A stretch of 64,000 nucleotides of DNA from Nitrospirillum sp034653275 (GTDB taxonomy: Bacteria; Pseudomonadota; Alphaproteobacteria; Azospirillales; Azospirillaceae), in contig NZ_JAYEES010000004.1 in NCBI RefSeq assembly GCF_034653275.1, forward strand, positions 1,054,001 through 1,118,000. Reading direction: 5' to 3'. The notes beneath the pieces were generated by a model. That model had not been told where the DNA came from. It ran no database searches and saw only the letters and a list, made by a program, of their open reading frames with translations. Position 1 is the stretch's first letter. Every line of letters begins with the position of its first letter. Positions 55,443-62,900 of the stretch are shown in pieces. The position numbers and the translations under genes were made by a program.

Positions 55443-56699
55443 TCAGGTGGCGTCGGCCTTCGCCACCACGGCCCGCAACAGAACATTGCATCCGGCCTCA
55501 CACCATTCAGGATGCGCGTGTTCAATCTCGTTATGGCTGATGCCGTCCACACAAGGAATGAAGATCATCGATGTCGGGGTTACACGGGCCAGGTAGCAGG
55601 CGTCGTGCCCCGCCCCGGACACCATGTCGCGGTTGCTGTAGCCCAATTCCGCCACGGCGCCGCGCACGGCATCGACGCAACCCGCGTCGAACTTCACCGG
55701 GGCATAGTACCAAATCTGCTCGAATTCCGTTTCCAGGCCGATTTCCTGGGCGACTCGTGTAACGGCGTTACGCAGCTTGGCGTCCATCTCCGCCAGCACG
55801 GCGTCGTCCGGGTGGCGGAAGTCGACGGTGAAGAACACCCGGCCGGGGATGACGTTGCGGGAATTGGGGTGGATCTGCATCAGGCCCACGGTGGCGCAGG
55901 CCAGGGGGGCGTGTTCCAGGCCGATGCGGTTCACCGCGTCCACCATGCGCGCGGCGCCCAGCAGGGCGTCGCGCCGGCGGCTCATGGGCGTGGGACCGGC
56001 GTGGGCCTCCTGCCCGGTGAAGGTGATCTCATACCAGCGCTGGCCCTGGCAGTCGGTGACCACGCCGATGGTCTTGTCCTCCGCCTCCAGGATGGGGCCC
56101 TGCTCGATATGGGCCTCGAAATAAGCGCCAAGCTCCCGGCCGCGGATGGGGGCGTCGCCAGCGTAGCCGATACGCGCCAGCTCCTCCCCCATGGTTTTGC
56201 CGTCCAGGTCCTTGCGCGACAGGCCATACTCCAGGTCGAAGGCGCCGGCGAACACACCCGACGCCACCATGGCCGGCGCGAAGCGGGACCCTTCCTCATT
56301 GGTCCAGGCCACCACCTCGATGGGCGCCTCGGTCTGATAGTTCAGGTCGTTCAGGGTGCGCACCACCTCCAGCCCCGCCAGCACGCCATAGACGCCGTCG
56401 AACTTGCCACCCGTGGGCTGGCTGTCCAGATGGCTGCCCATCAGGATGGGCGGCAGCGCGTTGTTGCGGCCGGGGCGGCGGGCGAAGATGTTGCCGATGG
56501 CGTCCACCGTGATGGTGCAGCCGGCGTCCTGGCACCATTTCACGAACAGGTCGCGGCTCTGCTTGTCGAGGTCCGTCAGGGCCAGCCGGCAGACGCCGCC
56601 CTTGGGCGTGGCGCCGATCTGGGCCATCTCCATCAGGCTGTCCCACAGCCGGCTGCCGTTGATGGCGACGTTCGTGCCGAACTTGGCCTCAGTGCTCAT
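55443..56699 (-). CDS. M20-family N-carbamoyl amino acid hydrolase (beta-ureidopropionase)
   Basis: A 418-residue zinc-dependent amidase of the AmaB/HyuC/allantoate amidohydrolase group. Metal and active-site motifs: GSHLDSQPTGGKFDGVYGVL, WTNEEGSRFAPAMVASGVF and EAHIEQGPILE; the C-terminal DACYLARVTPTSMIFIPC completes the domain. In this cluster it should hydrolyse N-carbamoyl-beta-alanine (or the beta-aminoisobutyrate form) to the beta-amino acid, CO2 and ammonia. Homologues also act on L-carbamoyl amino acids or allantoate, so the role relies on context. It lies 29 bases after preA on the same strand. Confidence 0.93.
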   Translation of the reverse strand: MSTEAKFGTNVAINGSRLWDSLMEMAQIGATPKGGVCRLALTDLDKQSRDLFVKWCQDAGCTITVDAIGNIFARRPGRNNALPPILMGSHLDSQPTGGKFDGVYGVLAGLEVVRTLNDLNYQTEAPIEVVAWTNEEGSRFAPAMVASGVFAGAFDLEYGLSRKDLDGKTMGEELARIGYAGDAPIRGRELGAYFEAHIEQGPILEAEDKTIGVVTDCQGQRWYEITFTGQEAHAGPTPMSRRRDALLGAARMVDAVNRIGLEHAPLACATVGLMQIHPNSRNVIPGRVFFTVDFRHPDDAVLAEMDAKLRNAVTRVAQEIGLETEFEQIWYYAPVKFDAGCVDAVRGAVAELGYSNRDMVSGAGHDACYLARVTPTSMIFIPCVDGISHNEIEHAHPEWCEAGCNVLLRAVVAKADAT

Positions 56700-56728
56700 G
56701 ACTCACACGCTCCTTATTCGGCGGCCCC

Positions 56729-58015
56729 TTACTCGGCGGCCTTGGGCGGCTGGACGCGGGCGGGGTTCTGCGGATGCTCCGGCCAGGTCAGGTAGGGCCG
56801 GCCCGTCTCCTGCTCATGCATGGTGATGCAGTCCGGCACCGGACAGACATGGGCGCACAGGTTGCAGCCCACGCACTCCTCATCCACCACCTCGAACAGG
56901 CGCTTGCCCTCGGCCGGAATGATGCGGATGGCCTGGTGCGAGGTGTCCTCGCAGGCGATGTGGCAGCGGCCGCAGTCGATGCACAAATCCTTGTCGATCT
57001 TCGCCTTGGTGACGAAGTTCATGTTCAGGTCGTTCCAGTTGACGACATTGGGCACGGCGCGCCCTTGGAAATCGGCCAGGCTGCGATAGCCCTTCTCATC
57101 CATCCAGGCCGACAGGCCGTCGATCATGTCCTCGACGATGCGGAAGCCATAGGTCATGGCGGCGGTGCAGACCTGGACGGAGCCGCAGCCCAAGGCCAGG
57201 AACTCCGCCGCGTCGCGCCAGGTGCCGATGCCGCCGATGCCGGAGATGGGCAGGCCCCGCGTGTCCGGGTTGCGCGCGATCTCCGCCACCATGTTCAGCG
57301 CGATGGGCTTCACCGCCGGGCCGCAATAGCCGCCGTGCGTGCCCTTGCCCCCCACGGTGGGGGTGGGCGCCATGGCGTCGAGGTCGATCGAGGCGATGGA
57401 GTTGATGGTGTTGATCAGCGATACGGCGTCGGCACCGCCGCGCTTGGCCGCTTCCGCCGACCACAGCACGTTGGTGATGTTGGGCGTCAGCTTCACGATC
57501 ACCGGCAGGCGGGTGGCATTCTTCACCCAGCGGGTCACCTGCTCCACCATTTCCGGCACCTGGCCGATGGCGGAGCCCATGCCGCGCTCGCACATGCCAT
57601 GGGGGCAGCCGAAGTTCAGCTCCAGCCCGTCGGCCCCGGTGGGCTCGATCCGCCGGGCCAGGCCAGCCCACGCCTCCTCGGTCATCACCGCCATGAGGGA
57701 AACGACGACGGCGCGGTCGGGCCAGGCCTTCTTCACCGCCGCGATCTCCCGCAGGTTGACCTCCAGCGGCCGGTCGGTGATCAGCTCGATGTTGTTGAAG
57801 CCGATCATGGCGCGGTTGCTGTCCAGCAGCGCGCCGTAGCGGCTGCTGACGTTGACCACGGGCGGATCCTCGCCCAGGGTTTTCCACACCACGCCACCCC
57901 AACCGGCCTTGAAGGCCCGGACGATGTTATATTCCTTGTCCGTGGGCGGGGCGGAAGCCAGCCAGAACGGGTTGGGCGATTTGATGCCGGCGATGGTGCC
58001 GCGAAGATCGGCCAT
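56729..58015 (-). CDS. preA: NAD-dependent dihydropyrimidine dehydrogenase subunit PreA
   Basis: The FMN and iron-sulfur catalytic subunit (428 residues) that reduces uracil and thymine to the 5,6-dihydro forms. The dihydroorotate-dehydrogenase-like barrel has the active-site region LELNFGCPHGMCERGMGSA, and FMN-binding GIGGIGTWRDAAEFLALG. Two 4Fe-4S motifs end the chain: CIDCGRCHIAC and CVGCNLCAHVCPVPDC. The start ATG at 58015 follows GGGAGGGACG; 17 bases separate it from preT. Mammalian DPD joins PreT and PreA in one chain. Confidence 0.97.
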   Translation of the reverse strand: MADLRGTIAGIKSPNPFWLASAPPTDKEYNIVRAFKAGWGGVVWKTLGEDPPVVNVSSRYGALLDSNRAMIGFNNIELITDRPLEVNLREIAAVKKAWPDRAVVVSLMAVMTEEAWAGLARRIEPTGADGLELNFGCPHGMCERGMGSAIGQVPEMVEQVTRWVKNATRLPVIVKLTPNITNVLWSAEAAKRGGADAVSLINTINSIASIDLDAMAPTPTVGGKGTHGGYCGPAVKPIALNMVAEIARNPDTRGLPISGIGGIGTWRDAAEFLALGCGSVQVCTAAMTYGFRIVEDMIDGLSAWMDEKGYRSLADFQGRAVPNVVNWNDLNMNFVTKAKIDKDLCIDCGRCHIACEDTSHQAIRIIPAEGKRLFEVVDEECVGCNLCAHVCPVPDCITMHEQETGRPYLTWPEHPQNPARVQPPKAAE

Positions 58016-58032
58016 GGGTCGTCCCTCCCTGC

Positions 58033-59349
58033 TCAAGCCTTGAGGTAAGCGTCGATGGCGAAGGCCGCCGCCTTGCCGTCCGCCACGGACTGCACGGTCA
58101 GATCCTCGCCGCTTTTGATGCAGTCGCCGCCGGCATAGACGCCGGGCAGGCTGGTGGCCAGGGTCTCGTCCACCTGGATGCGGCCACCGGCCAGGGCCAG
58201 GCCGTCCAGCCCGCCGGGCGCCAGCTTCTGCCCCACGGCCTTCAGCACCACGTCGCAGGGGATGGTCACCGTCTCGCCGGTGCCGACCAGGCGGCCGGCG
58301 TCCATCGCCATGCGTTCCAACGCGATGCCGCTGACGGCGCCGGCGGCCCCCAGGATCTCGCGCGGCGCCAGCCAGGTGCGCAGAATGACACCCTGGGTGC
58401 GGGCCAGATCCTGCTCATGCCCCGTGGCCCCCATCTCGGCCGTGCCCCGGCGATAGGCCATGGTCACCTCCGCCGCCCCGGCGCACAGCGACTGGATGGC
58501 GGCGTCCACCGCCGTGTTGCCGCCACCGATGACCACCACGCGCCGACCGGCCAAGGCCACGGGCGGGGCGGCCCGCTGCCGCAATGCCGCGATGACCTCC
58601 ACCGCGTCGGCCACGCCGGCCAAATCCTCACCCGCCACGCCCAGGGTGTTGATGCCGGCAAGGCCGATCCCCAGGAACACGGCGTCATGGTCCTGGCGCA
58701 GTTCCGCCAGCGTCACGTCACGGCCCAGCGCCACGCCCGTCTTCACGGTGATGCCGCCCAGGGACAGGATGAAGTCCACCTCGCGCTGGGCGAAGTCGTC
58801 GACCATCTTGTAGGCGGCCAGGCCATATTCGTTCAGGCCGCCGGCCTTGGCGCGGGCTTCGTACACCGTGACCTCGTGCCCCAGCAGGGCCAACCGGTGG
58901 GCGCAGGCGAGGCCGGCGGGGCCGCCGCCGACCACCGCGACATGCTTGCCGGTCGGCGCCTGCCGGGTGAAGGGCTGCACCCCCGCCTTGAACAGCACGT
59001 CGGTGGCATAGCGTTGCAGCCTGCCGATCAGCACCGGCTCCGCCTCCGCCTTGTTGCGCACGCAGGCCTGTTCGCACAGCACCTCCGTCGGGCAGGCGCG
59101 GGCGCAGGTGCCGCCCATGATGTTGGCGTCCAGGATGGTCCGGGCCGCACCCTTCACGTTGCCGGTGCCGATCTTGTGGATGAAGCCCGGAATGTCGATG
59201 GCGGTGGGGCAGGCCGTCACACACGCCGCCTCATAGCAATATAGGCACCGGCTGCTCTCCGCCATGGCCTGCAAGGCGGTGAAGGGGGACACCAAGTCCC
59301 GGTCCAGGCTCAGCTGGTTACTGTGGGCGGCCCCGTTTACGCCACTCAT
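58033..59349 (-). CDS. preT: NAD-dependent dihydropyrimidine dehydrogenase subunit PreT
   Basis: The electron-input subunit (438 residues) that passes NADH electrons through FAD and Fe-S clusters to PreA. The N-terminal cluster domain has CLYCYEAACVTACPTAIDIP and CARACPTEVLCEQACV. The FAD-binding motif is VAVVGGGPAGLACAHRLALL and the NAD-binding motif VVVIGGGNTAVDAAIQS. The ending GVYAGGDCIKSGEDLTVQSV is the FAD-contacting C-terminal signature. It precedes preA by 17 bases and follows the transaminase by 162. Confidence 0.96.
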   Translation of the reverse strand: MSGVNGAAHSNQLSLDRDLVSPFTALQAMAESSRCLYCYEAACVTACPTAIDIPGFIHKIGTGNVKGAARTILDANIMGGTCARACPTEVLCEQACVRNKAEAEPVLIGRLQRYATDVLFKAGVQPFTRQAPTGKHVAVVGGGPAGLACAHRLALLGHEVTVYEARAKAGGLNEYGLAAYKMVDDFAQREVDFILSLGGITVKTGVALGRDVTLAELRQDHDAVFLGIGLAGINTLGVAGEDLAGVADAVEVIAALRQRAAPPVALAGRRVVVIGGGNTAVDAAIQSLCAGAAEVTMAYRRGTAEMGATGHEQDLARTQGVILRTWLAPREILGAAGAVSGIALERMAMDAGRLVGTGETVTIPCDVVLKAVGQKLAPGGLDGLALAGGRIQVDETLATSLPGVYAGGDCIKSGEDLTVQSVADGKAAAFAIDAYLKA

Positions 59350-59511
59350 CTACTGCTCCCGTCCTTTCCCGCCCTTTACTGGGCCACCGCCGGTACGGTC
59401 GTGCGTTCCCGGCGGTCCTGTTCAGAGGTACGCGTGTCGCAGGCGTATGCCTTTGTTCGTTTTATTTTTCGATCTTTATTTTCGCCCCGGTCGGTCGGTC
59501 GGGGGTCCGGC

Positions 59512-60918
59512 TCACGGCAATTCGCGCAGCACCTCGGCCAGCGTGCCGAAGAGTTGATCGATATGGCTCTTCTCGATGATCAGCGGCGGTGACAGCGCGA
59601 TGATGTCGCCGGTGGTGCGGATCAGCAGGCCCTTTTCGAAGGCCCGCAGGAAGGCGTCGAAGGCGCGCGCCGTGGGCTTGGCCTGGATGGGTTCCAGTTC
59701 GATGCCAGCGATCAAACCCAGGTTGCGCACGTCGATGACATGGGGCAGGCCGCGCAGGCTGTGCGCCGCCTCCTGCCAATAGGACGCCAGCTCCGCCCCC
59801 CGGGTCAGCAGCCCCTCTTCCTTATAGATTTTCAGGGTCGCCAAGCCGGCGGCGGTGGCCAGCGGGTGGCCGGAATAGGTGTAGCCGTGGAACAGCTCGA
59901 TGGCGTTCTCCGGCCCGGTCATGAAGGCGTCGTAAATCTCGTTCTTGAAGAACACCGCCCCCATGGGAACCGTGGCGTTGGTCAGGCCCTTGGCCGCCGT
60001 GATGATGTCCGGCACCACGCCGAAATAGTCGGTGGCGAAGGGGGCGCCCAGGCGACCGAAGCCGGTGATGACCTCATCGAAGATCAACAGGATGCCATGG
60101 CGGTCGCAGATGGCCCGCAGCTTTTCCAGGTAGCCCTTGGGCGGCAGCAGCACCCCAGTGGACCCCGCCACCGGTTCCACGATCACGGCCGCGATGGTGG
60201 AGGCGTCGTGCAGGGTGACGATGCGCTCCAGCTCATCGGCAAGGTGGGCGCCCCACTCCGGCTGGCCCTTGGTGAAGGCCTGGTGCGCCTTGTCATGGGT
60301 GTGCGGCAGATGGTCGACACCGGCCAGCATGGGGCCGAAGAACTTGCGGTTGGTGACGATGCCGCCGACGGAGATGCCACCGAAGCCCACGCCGTGGTAG
60401 CCGCGCTCACGCCCGATGAAGCGGGTGCGCGTCCCCTCCCCCCGGGCACGGTGGTAGGCGAGCGCCACCTTCAGCGCCGTATCCACGGATTCGGAACCGG
60501 AATTGGTGAAGAACACCTTGTCCATGCCGGTGGGCAGCAGGGCCGCCAGCTGCGCCGCCAGCTCGAACGCGCCGGGGTGGCCCATCTGGAAGGCGGGGGC
60601 GTAGTCCATGGCCGCCACCTGGGCCTGCACCGCCTGGACGATCTCGGCCCGGCAATGGCCGGCGTTCACGCACCACAGGCCGGCGGTGCCGTCCAGCACC
60701 TGGCGCCCGTCGTCGGTGGTGTAGTGCATGTCCTTGGCGCCCACGAACAGGCGCGGCGCCTTCTTGAACTGCCGGTTAGCCGTGAACGGCATCCAGAAGG
60801 CGTCCATGTTGTTGGGAACGCCGCCGCCCGGGCCCAGGCCGGCCCCACGGCCGTCGGGGGCCGCGAAGGGGATGGAGGGATGGATGCCGAAGCTGTCGTG
60901 ACGCTGTGCCAAAGCCAC
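59512..60918 (-). CDS. beta-alanine:pyruvate (omega-amino acid) aminotransferase
   Basis: A class III PLP aminotransferase of 468 residues. Motifs: MDAFWMPFTANRQFKKAPR at the start of the domain, LFVGAKDMHYTTDDGRQVLD, FFTNSGSESVDTALK, and IFDEVITGFGRLG; the PLP Lys is in ITAAKGLTNATVPMGAV. The WMPFT(A/D)NR stretch and RLFV are typical of omega-amino acid:pyruvate transaminases. It would convert beta-alanine to malonate semialdehyde, the last step of the route encoded downstream. The start ATG at 60918 begins a 37-residue tail before the domain; an internal ATG is possible. A RutR-type operator lies 86 bases upstream. Confidence 0.94.
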   Translation of the reverse strand: MALAQRHDSFGIHPSIPFAAPDGRGAGLGPGGGVPNNMDAFWMPFTANRQFKKAPRLFVGAKDMHYTTDDGRQVLDGTAGLWCVNAGHCRAEIVQAVQAQVAAMDYAPAFQMGHPGAFELAAQLAALLPTGMDKVFFTNSGSESVDTALKVALAYHRARGEGTRTRFIGRERGYHGVGFGGISVGGIVTNRKFFGPMLAGVDHLPHTHDKAHQAFTKGQPEWGAHLADELERIVTLHDASTIAAVIVEPVAGSTGVLLPPKGYLEKLRAICDRHGILLIFDEVITGFGRLGAPFATDYFGVVPDIITAAKGLTNATVPMGAVFFKNEIYDAFMTGPENAIELFHGYTYSGHPLATAAGLATLKIYKEEGLLTRGAELASYWQEAAHSLRGLPHVIDVRNLGLIAGIELEPIQAKPTARAFDAFLRAFEKGLLIRTTGDIIALSPPLIIEKSHIDQLFGTLAEVLRELP

Positions 60919-61003
60919 TCTCCCAGCAGGCGCCCGGCCCCTGTCGGCCAGGCGGACCCATATTCTATAGCCCGTAATTTATGGAATGGAGAGTGACACG
61001 AAT

Positions 61004-61019
61004 TTGACCATTTGGTCAG
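61004..61019. promoter_or_regulatory. RutR-type operator
   Basis: TTGACCATTTGGTCAG matches the E. coli RutR consensus TTGACCA-NN-TGGTCAA at 13 of 14 defined positions. It lies 86 bases upstream of the transaminase start, at the head of the pyrimidine cluster that also encodes a RutR-like TetR protein. Confidence 0.8.
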
Positions 61020-61167
61020 GATTTTTTTGACCGCACGGCCAGAAAAATGCGCAAAACCGCGCCAGCGCCCGGCGCTGCCCAATTTAACGCCAAAATCACA
61101 CCGTCTCCAATCCCTTAAACCGCCGGTTGCCGCCGCCATAAGGGTCAAGAGCGGGCGGCACGAGCAA

Positions 61168-61204
61168 AAGAAAAGCGGCCCCGGGGCATTCCCCGAGGCC
61201 GCTT
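61168..61204 (-). terminator. Rho-independent terminator after ndk
   Basis: On the minus strand AAAGCGGCCTCGGGG-AATG-CCCCGGGGCCGCTTTT forms a 15-bp hairpin with one G-T type mismatch, followed by TCTTTT. It lies about 30 bases after the ndk stop. Confidence 0.85.
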
Positions 61205-61233
61205 TCTTAGATCGTCATCCGTGACGCCGGCGA

Positions 61234-61656
61234 TCAGCCGACGATCTCGGTGCCGGCGAAGAAGTAGGCGATCTCGATCTTCGCGTTCTCCAGGCTGTCG
61301 GAGCCGTGGACAGAGTTGGCTTCGATCGATTCCGCGAATTCCTTGCGGATGGTGCCGGCGTCGGCGTTGGCCGGGTTGGTGGCGCCCATGATCTCGCGGT
61401 TGCGGGCCACGGCGTTCTCACCTTCCAGGACCTGCACGACCACCGGGCCGGAGGTCATGAAGGACACCAGGTCGCCGTAGAACGGGCGGGCGGCGTGCAC
61501 TTCGTAGAACTTCTCGGCCTGCTGCTTAGTCATCTGGATGCGCTTCTGCGCGACGATGCGCAGGCCGGCTTCCTCGAACTTGGCGTTGATCTTGCCGGTC
61601 AGGTTGCGACGGGTGGCGTCGGGCTTAATGATCGAGAAGGTCTGTTCGACGGCCAT
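61234..61656 (-). CDS. ndk: nucleoside diphosphate kinase
   Basis: NDK (140 residues) moves the gamma-phosphate between nucleotides through a phosphohistidine. N-terminal EQTFSIIKPDATRRN, the stretch RPFYGDLVSFMTSGPV, and the catalytic His117 in NSVHGSDS are canonical. The start ATG at 61656 follows CAGGAGATCC; the longer frame to 61758 adds an unrelated tail. It is transcribed alone and ended by the hairpin at 61168. Confidence 0.98.
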   Translation of the reverse strand: MAVEQTFSIIKPDATRRNLTGKINAKFEEAGLRIVAQKRIQMTKQQAEKFYEVHAARPFYGDLVSFMTSGPVVVQVLEGENAVARNREIMGATNPANADAGTIRKEFAESIEANSVHGSDSLENAKIEIAYFFAGTEIVG

Positions 61657-61761
61657 GGCCGGATCTCCTGGAATTGGGTAGGGAATCTCTAAAGTGGCGG
61701 CGTTATATACGGGCACACGCGGGGCCGCAACAGGCGTCGCTCTGCCCGTGATGCGCATCCG

Positions 61762-62430
61762 TCAAGCCTTGCCGGCACCGCTGCGCCCCCGCACAAGCTC
61801 CCGCGCGGCCTGGCAAATAGGCTTTGCCCAATCGGGAATGGCGCCCCAGGCTGCCACGTCCCCGGCCGCCGGCACAAAAATTTCACGGTCGCGCACGTCC
61901 AGGACCAGGCGCGCCACGGGAATATCCTCATCCGCGCCGACGGAACGGCTGTTGTCGAGGGCCTGAAGGCGGCTGATGAGCGGCAGAAGGCTGATCAGGT
62001 TGGCACGGGAGGTGGTCCAGCGTTCCCTTATGCGGGCCTCGGGAATGTTATGACCACCATTGGCGACGCGTCGCGCCACCCGTTGCAGATGCAACTCCAC
62101 CGTTTCCAGCCCGCAGTAAAAGACGATGATCCGATGGCTAACCGCGGCTTCCCGCAGCAGCGACGGAATGGCGTTCCCGCTCAGCGTCGTCTCGAATGCG
62201 TAGTTGGTGCCATTCTCAATCGCCTGGCGGAGGCGGGTCAGACCATGGCGGCCAGCCTGCACGTTCGCGGCCTTCCACTCCATCCCCGTCTGGAAGACCA
62301 GTTGGCGGGCCAAGGTATCCAGATTGAAAAATGGCAGGCGGTATTCGGCCAGCAGGGCGCCGCCCACCGAGCTTTTGCCGGCACCATTCACGCCGGCCAG
62401 GACCACCAGGAAAGGGCGTCCCGTCATCAA
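61762..62430 (-). CDS. zeta-toxin-like kinase
   Basis: A 222-residue P-loop kinase of the zeta toxin group. Walker A GVNGAGKS is at residues 13-20; FFNLDTLARQL and the following NYAFETTLSGNAIPSLLREA correspond to the zeta substrate-binding Asp and ETTL(S) motifs; HLQRVARRVANGGHNIPEAR ends with the catalytic Arg part. Zeta toxins phosphorylate UDP-GlcNAc and poison wall synthesis. Its start overlaps the stop of the Phd-like antitoxin gene by 4 bases, so the two form a pair. That it is a toxin, not a housekeeping kinase, is inferred from this coupling. Confidence 0.85.
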   Translation of the reverse strand: MMTGRPFLVVLAGVNGAGKSSVGGALLAEYRLPFFNLDTLARQLVFQTGMEWKAANVQAGRHGLTRLRQAIENGTNYAFETTLSGNAIPSLLREAAVSHRIIVFYCGLETVELHLQRVARRVANGGHNIPEARIRERWTTSRANLISLLPLISRLQALDNSRSVGADEDIPVARLVLDVRDREIFVPAAGDVAAWGAIPDWAKPICQAARELVRGRSGAGKA

Positions 62431-62774
62431 TAGGAAGGCCCGGCCTTGGGCCGGATTTTGCCTTGGCCTTGAGCCGACAGCAGCTGCTCAAGACGATCCG
62501 CCACTCCCGGCTCTTGCAAAGCGGCCAGCGCAACATCGAATTGTGCCGTCAGGCGGTCCAGGACGGCTTGCTGGTGGGCCGCGCCACCCGTGGCCTTGGC
62601 CGCCAGCCGGTCGTATTCCTCCGCCGACAGCAACACCATTTCCACCCGGTCATGATTGGTGATGGCCATGCCGCCGTTGGCCTGGACCTCCCGCGCGACC
62701 TCGGCCCAGCGGCTGCGGACCTGGGTGGCGTTACGTCGGGGCAAAGCTTCCGCGTTTGAACGATTTGTGGCCAT
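62427..62774 (-). CDS. Phd/YefM-type antitoxin
   Basis: A 115-residue antitoxin-like protein. The fold mark is NATQVRSRWAEVAREVQANG followed by MAITNHDRVEMVLLSAEEYD, the Phd/YefM DNA-binding beta-alpha core. The C-terminal 45 residues are helical and would neutralise the toxin. The start ATG at 62774 follows AGGGGAGTCGG; it overlaps the zeta-like gene by 4 bases. An inverted repeat 28 bases upstream is the probable autoregulatory site. Confidence 0.85.
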   Translation of the reverse strand: MATNRSNAEALPRRNATQVRSRWAEVAREVQANGGMAITNHDRVEMVLLSAEEYDRLAAKATGGAAHQQAVLDRLTAQFDVALAALQEPGVADRLEQLLSAQGQGKIRPKAGPSY

Positions 62775-62801
62775 GACCGACTCCCCTATCCTGACGTAAA
62801 A

Positions 62802-62820
62802 AATATACGTTTTGTATATT
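62802..62820. promoter_or_regulatory. operator/promoter of the Phd-zeta pair
   Basis: AATATAC-GTTTT-GTATATT, perfect 7-bp arms in a strongly AT-rich spot amid GC-rich DNA. It lies 28 bases before the antitoxin start and includes TATA-type -10 boxes, so it is likely both promoter and antitoxin-binding operator. Confidence 0.65.
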
Positions 62821-62900
62821 ATGAGCAATGTGCATGAGATTGGCGGGCCACCTTCACGCGACCGTGCCATCCCCGCCCCACCCATGGTATGAGGGCGGCC

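Larger units (their letters stand above)
60919..61233. other. intergenic region with RutR-type operator and ndk terminator
   Basis: About 315 bases between the transaminase (its 5' side) and the ndk stop. They hold the operator at 61004-61019 and the ndk terminator at 61168-61204. The part around 60960-61040 is AT-rich and should contain the transaminase promoter; several weak -10-like boxes (for example TATAGA on the minus strand near 60965) prevent a firm choice. Confidence 0.5.
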
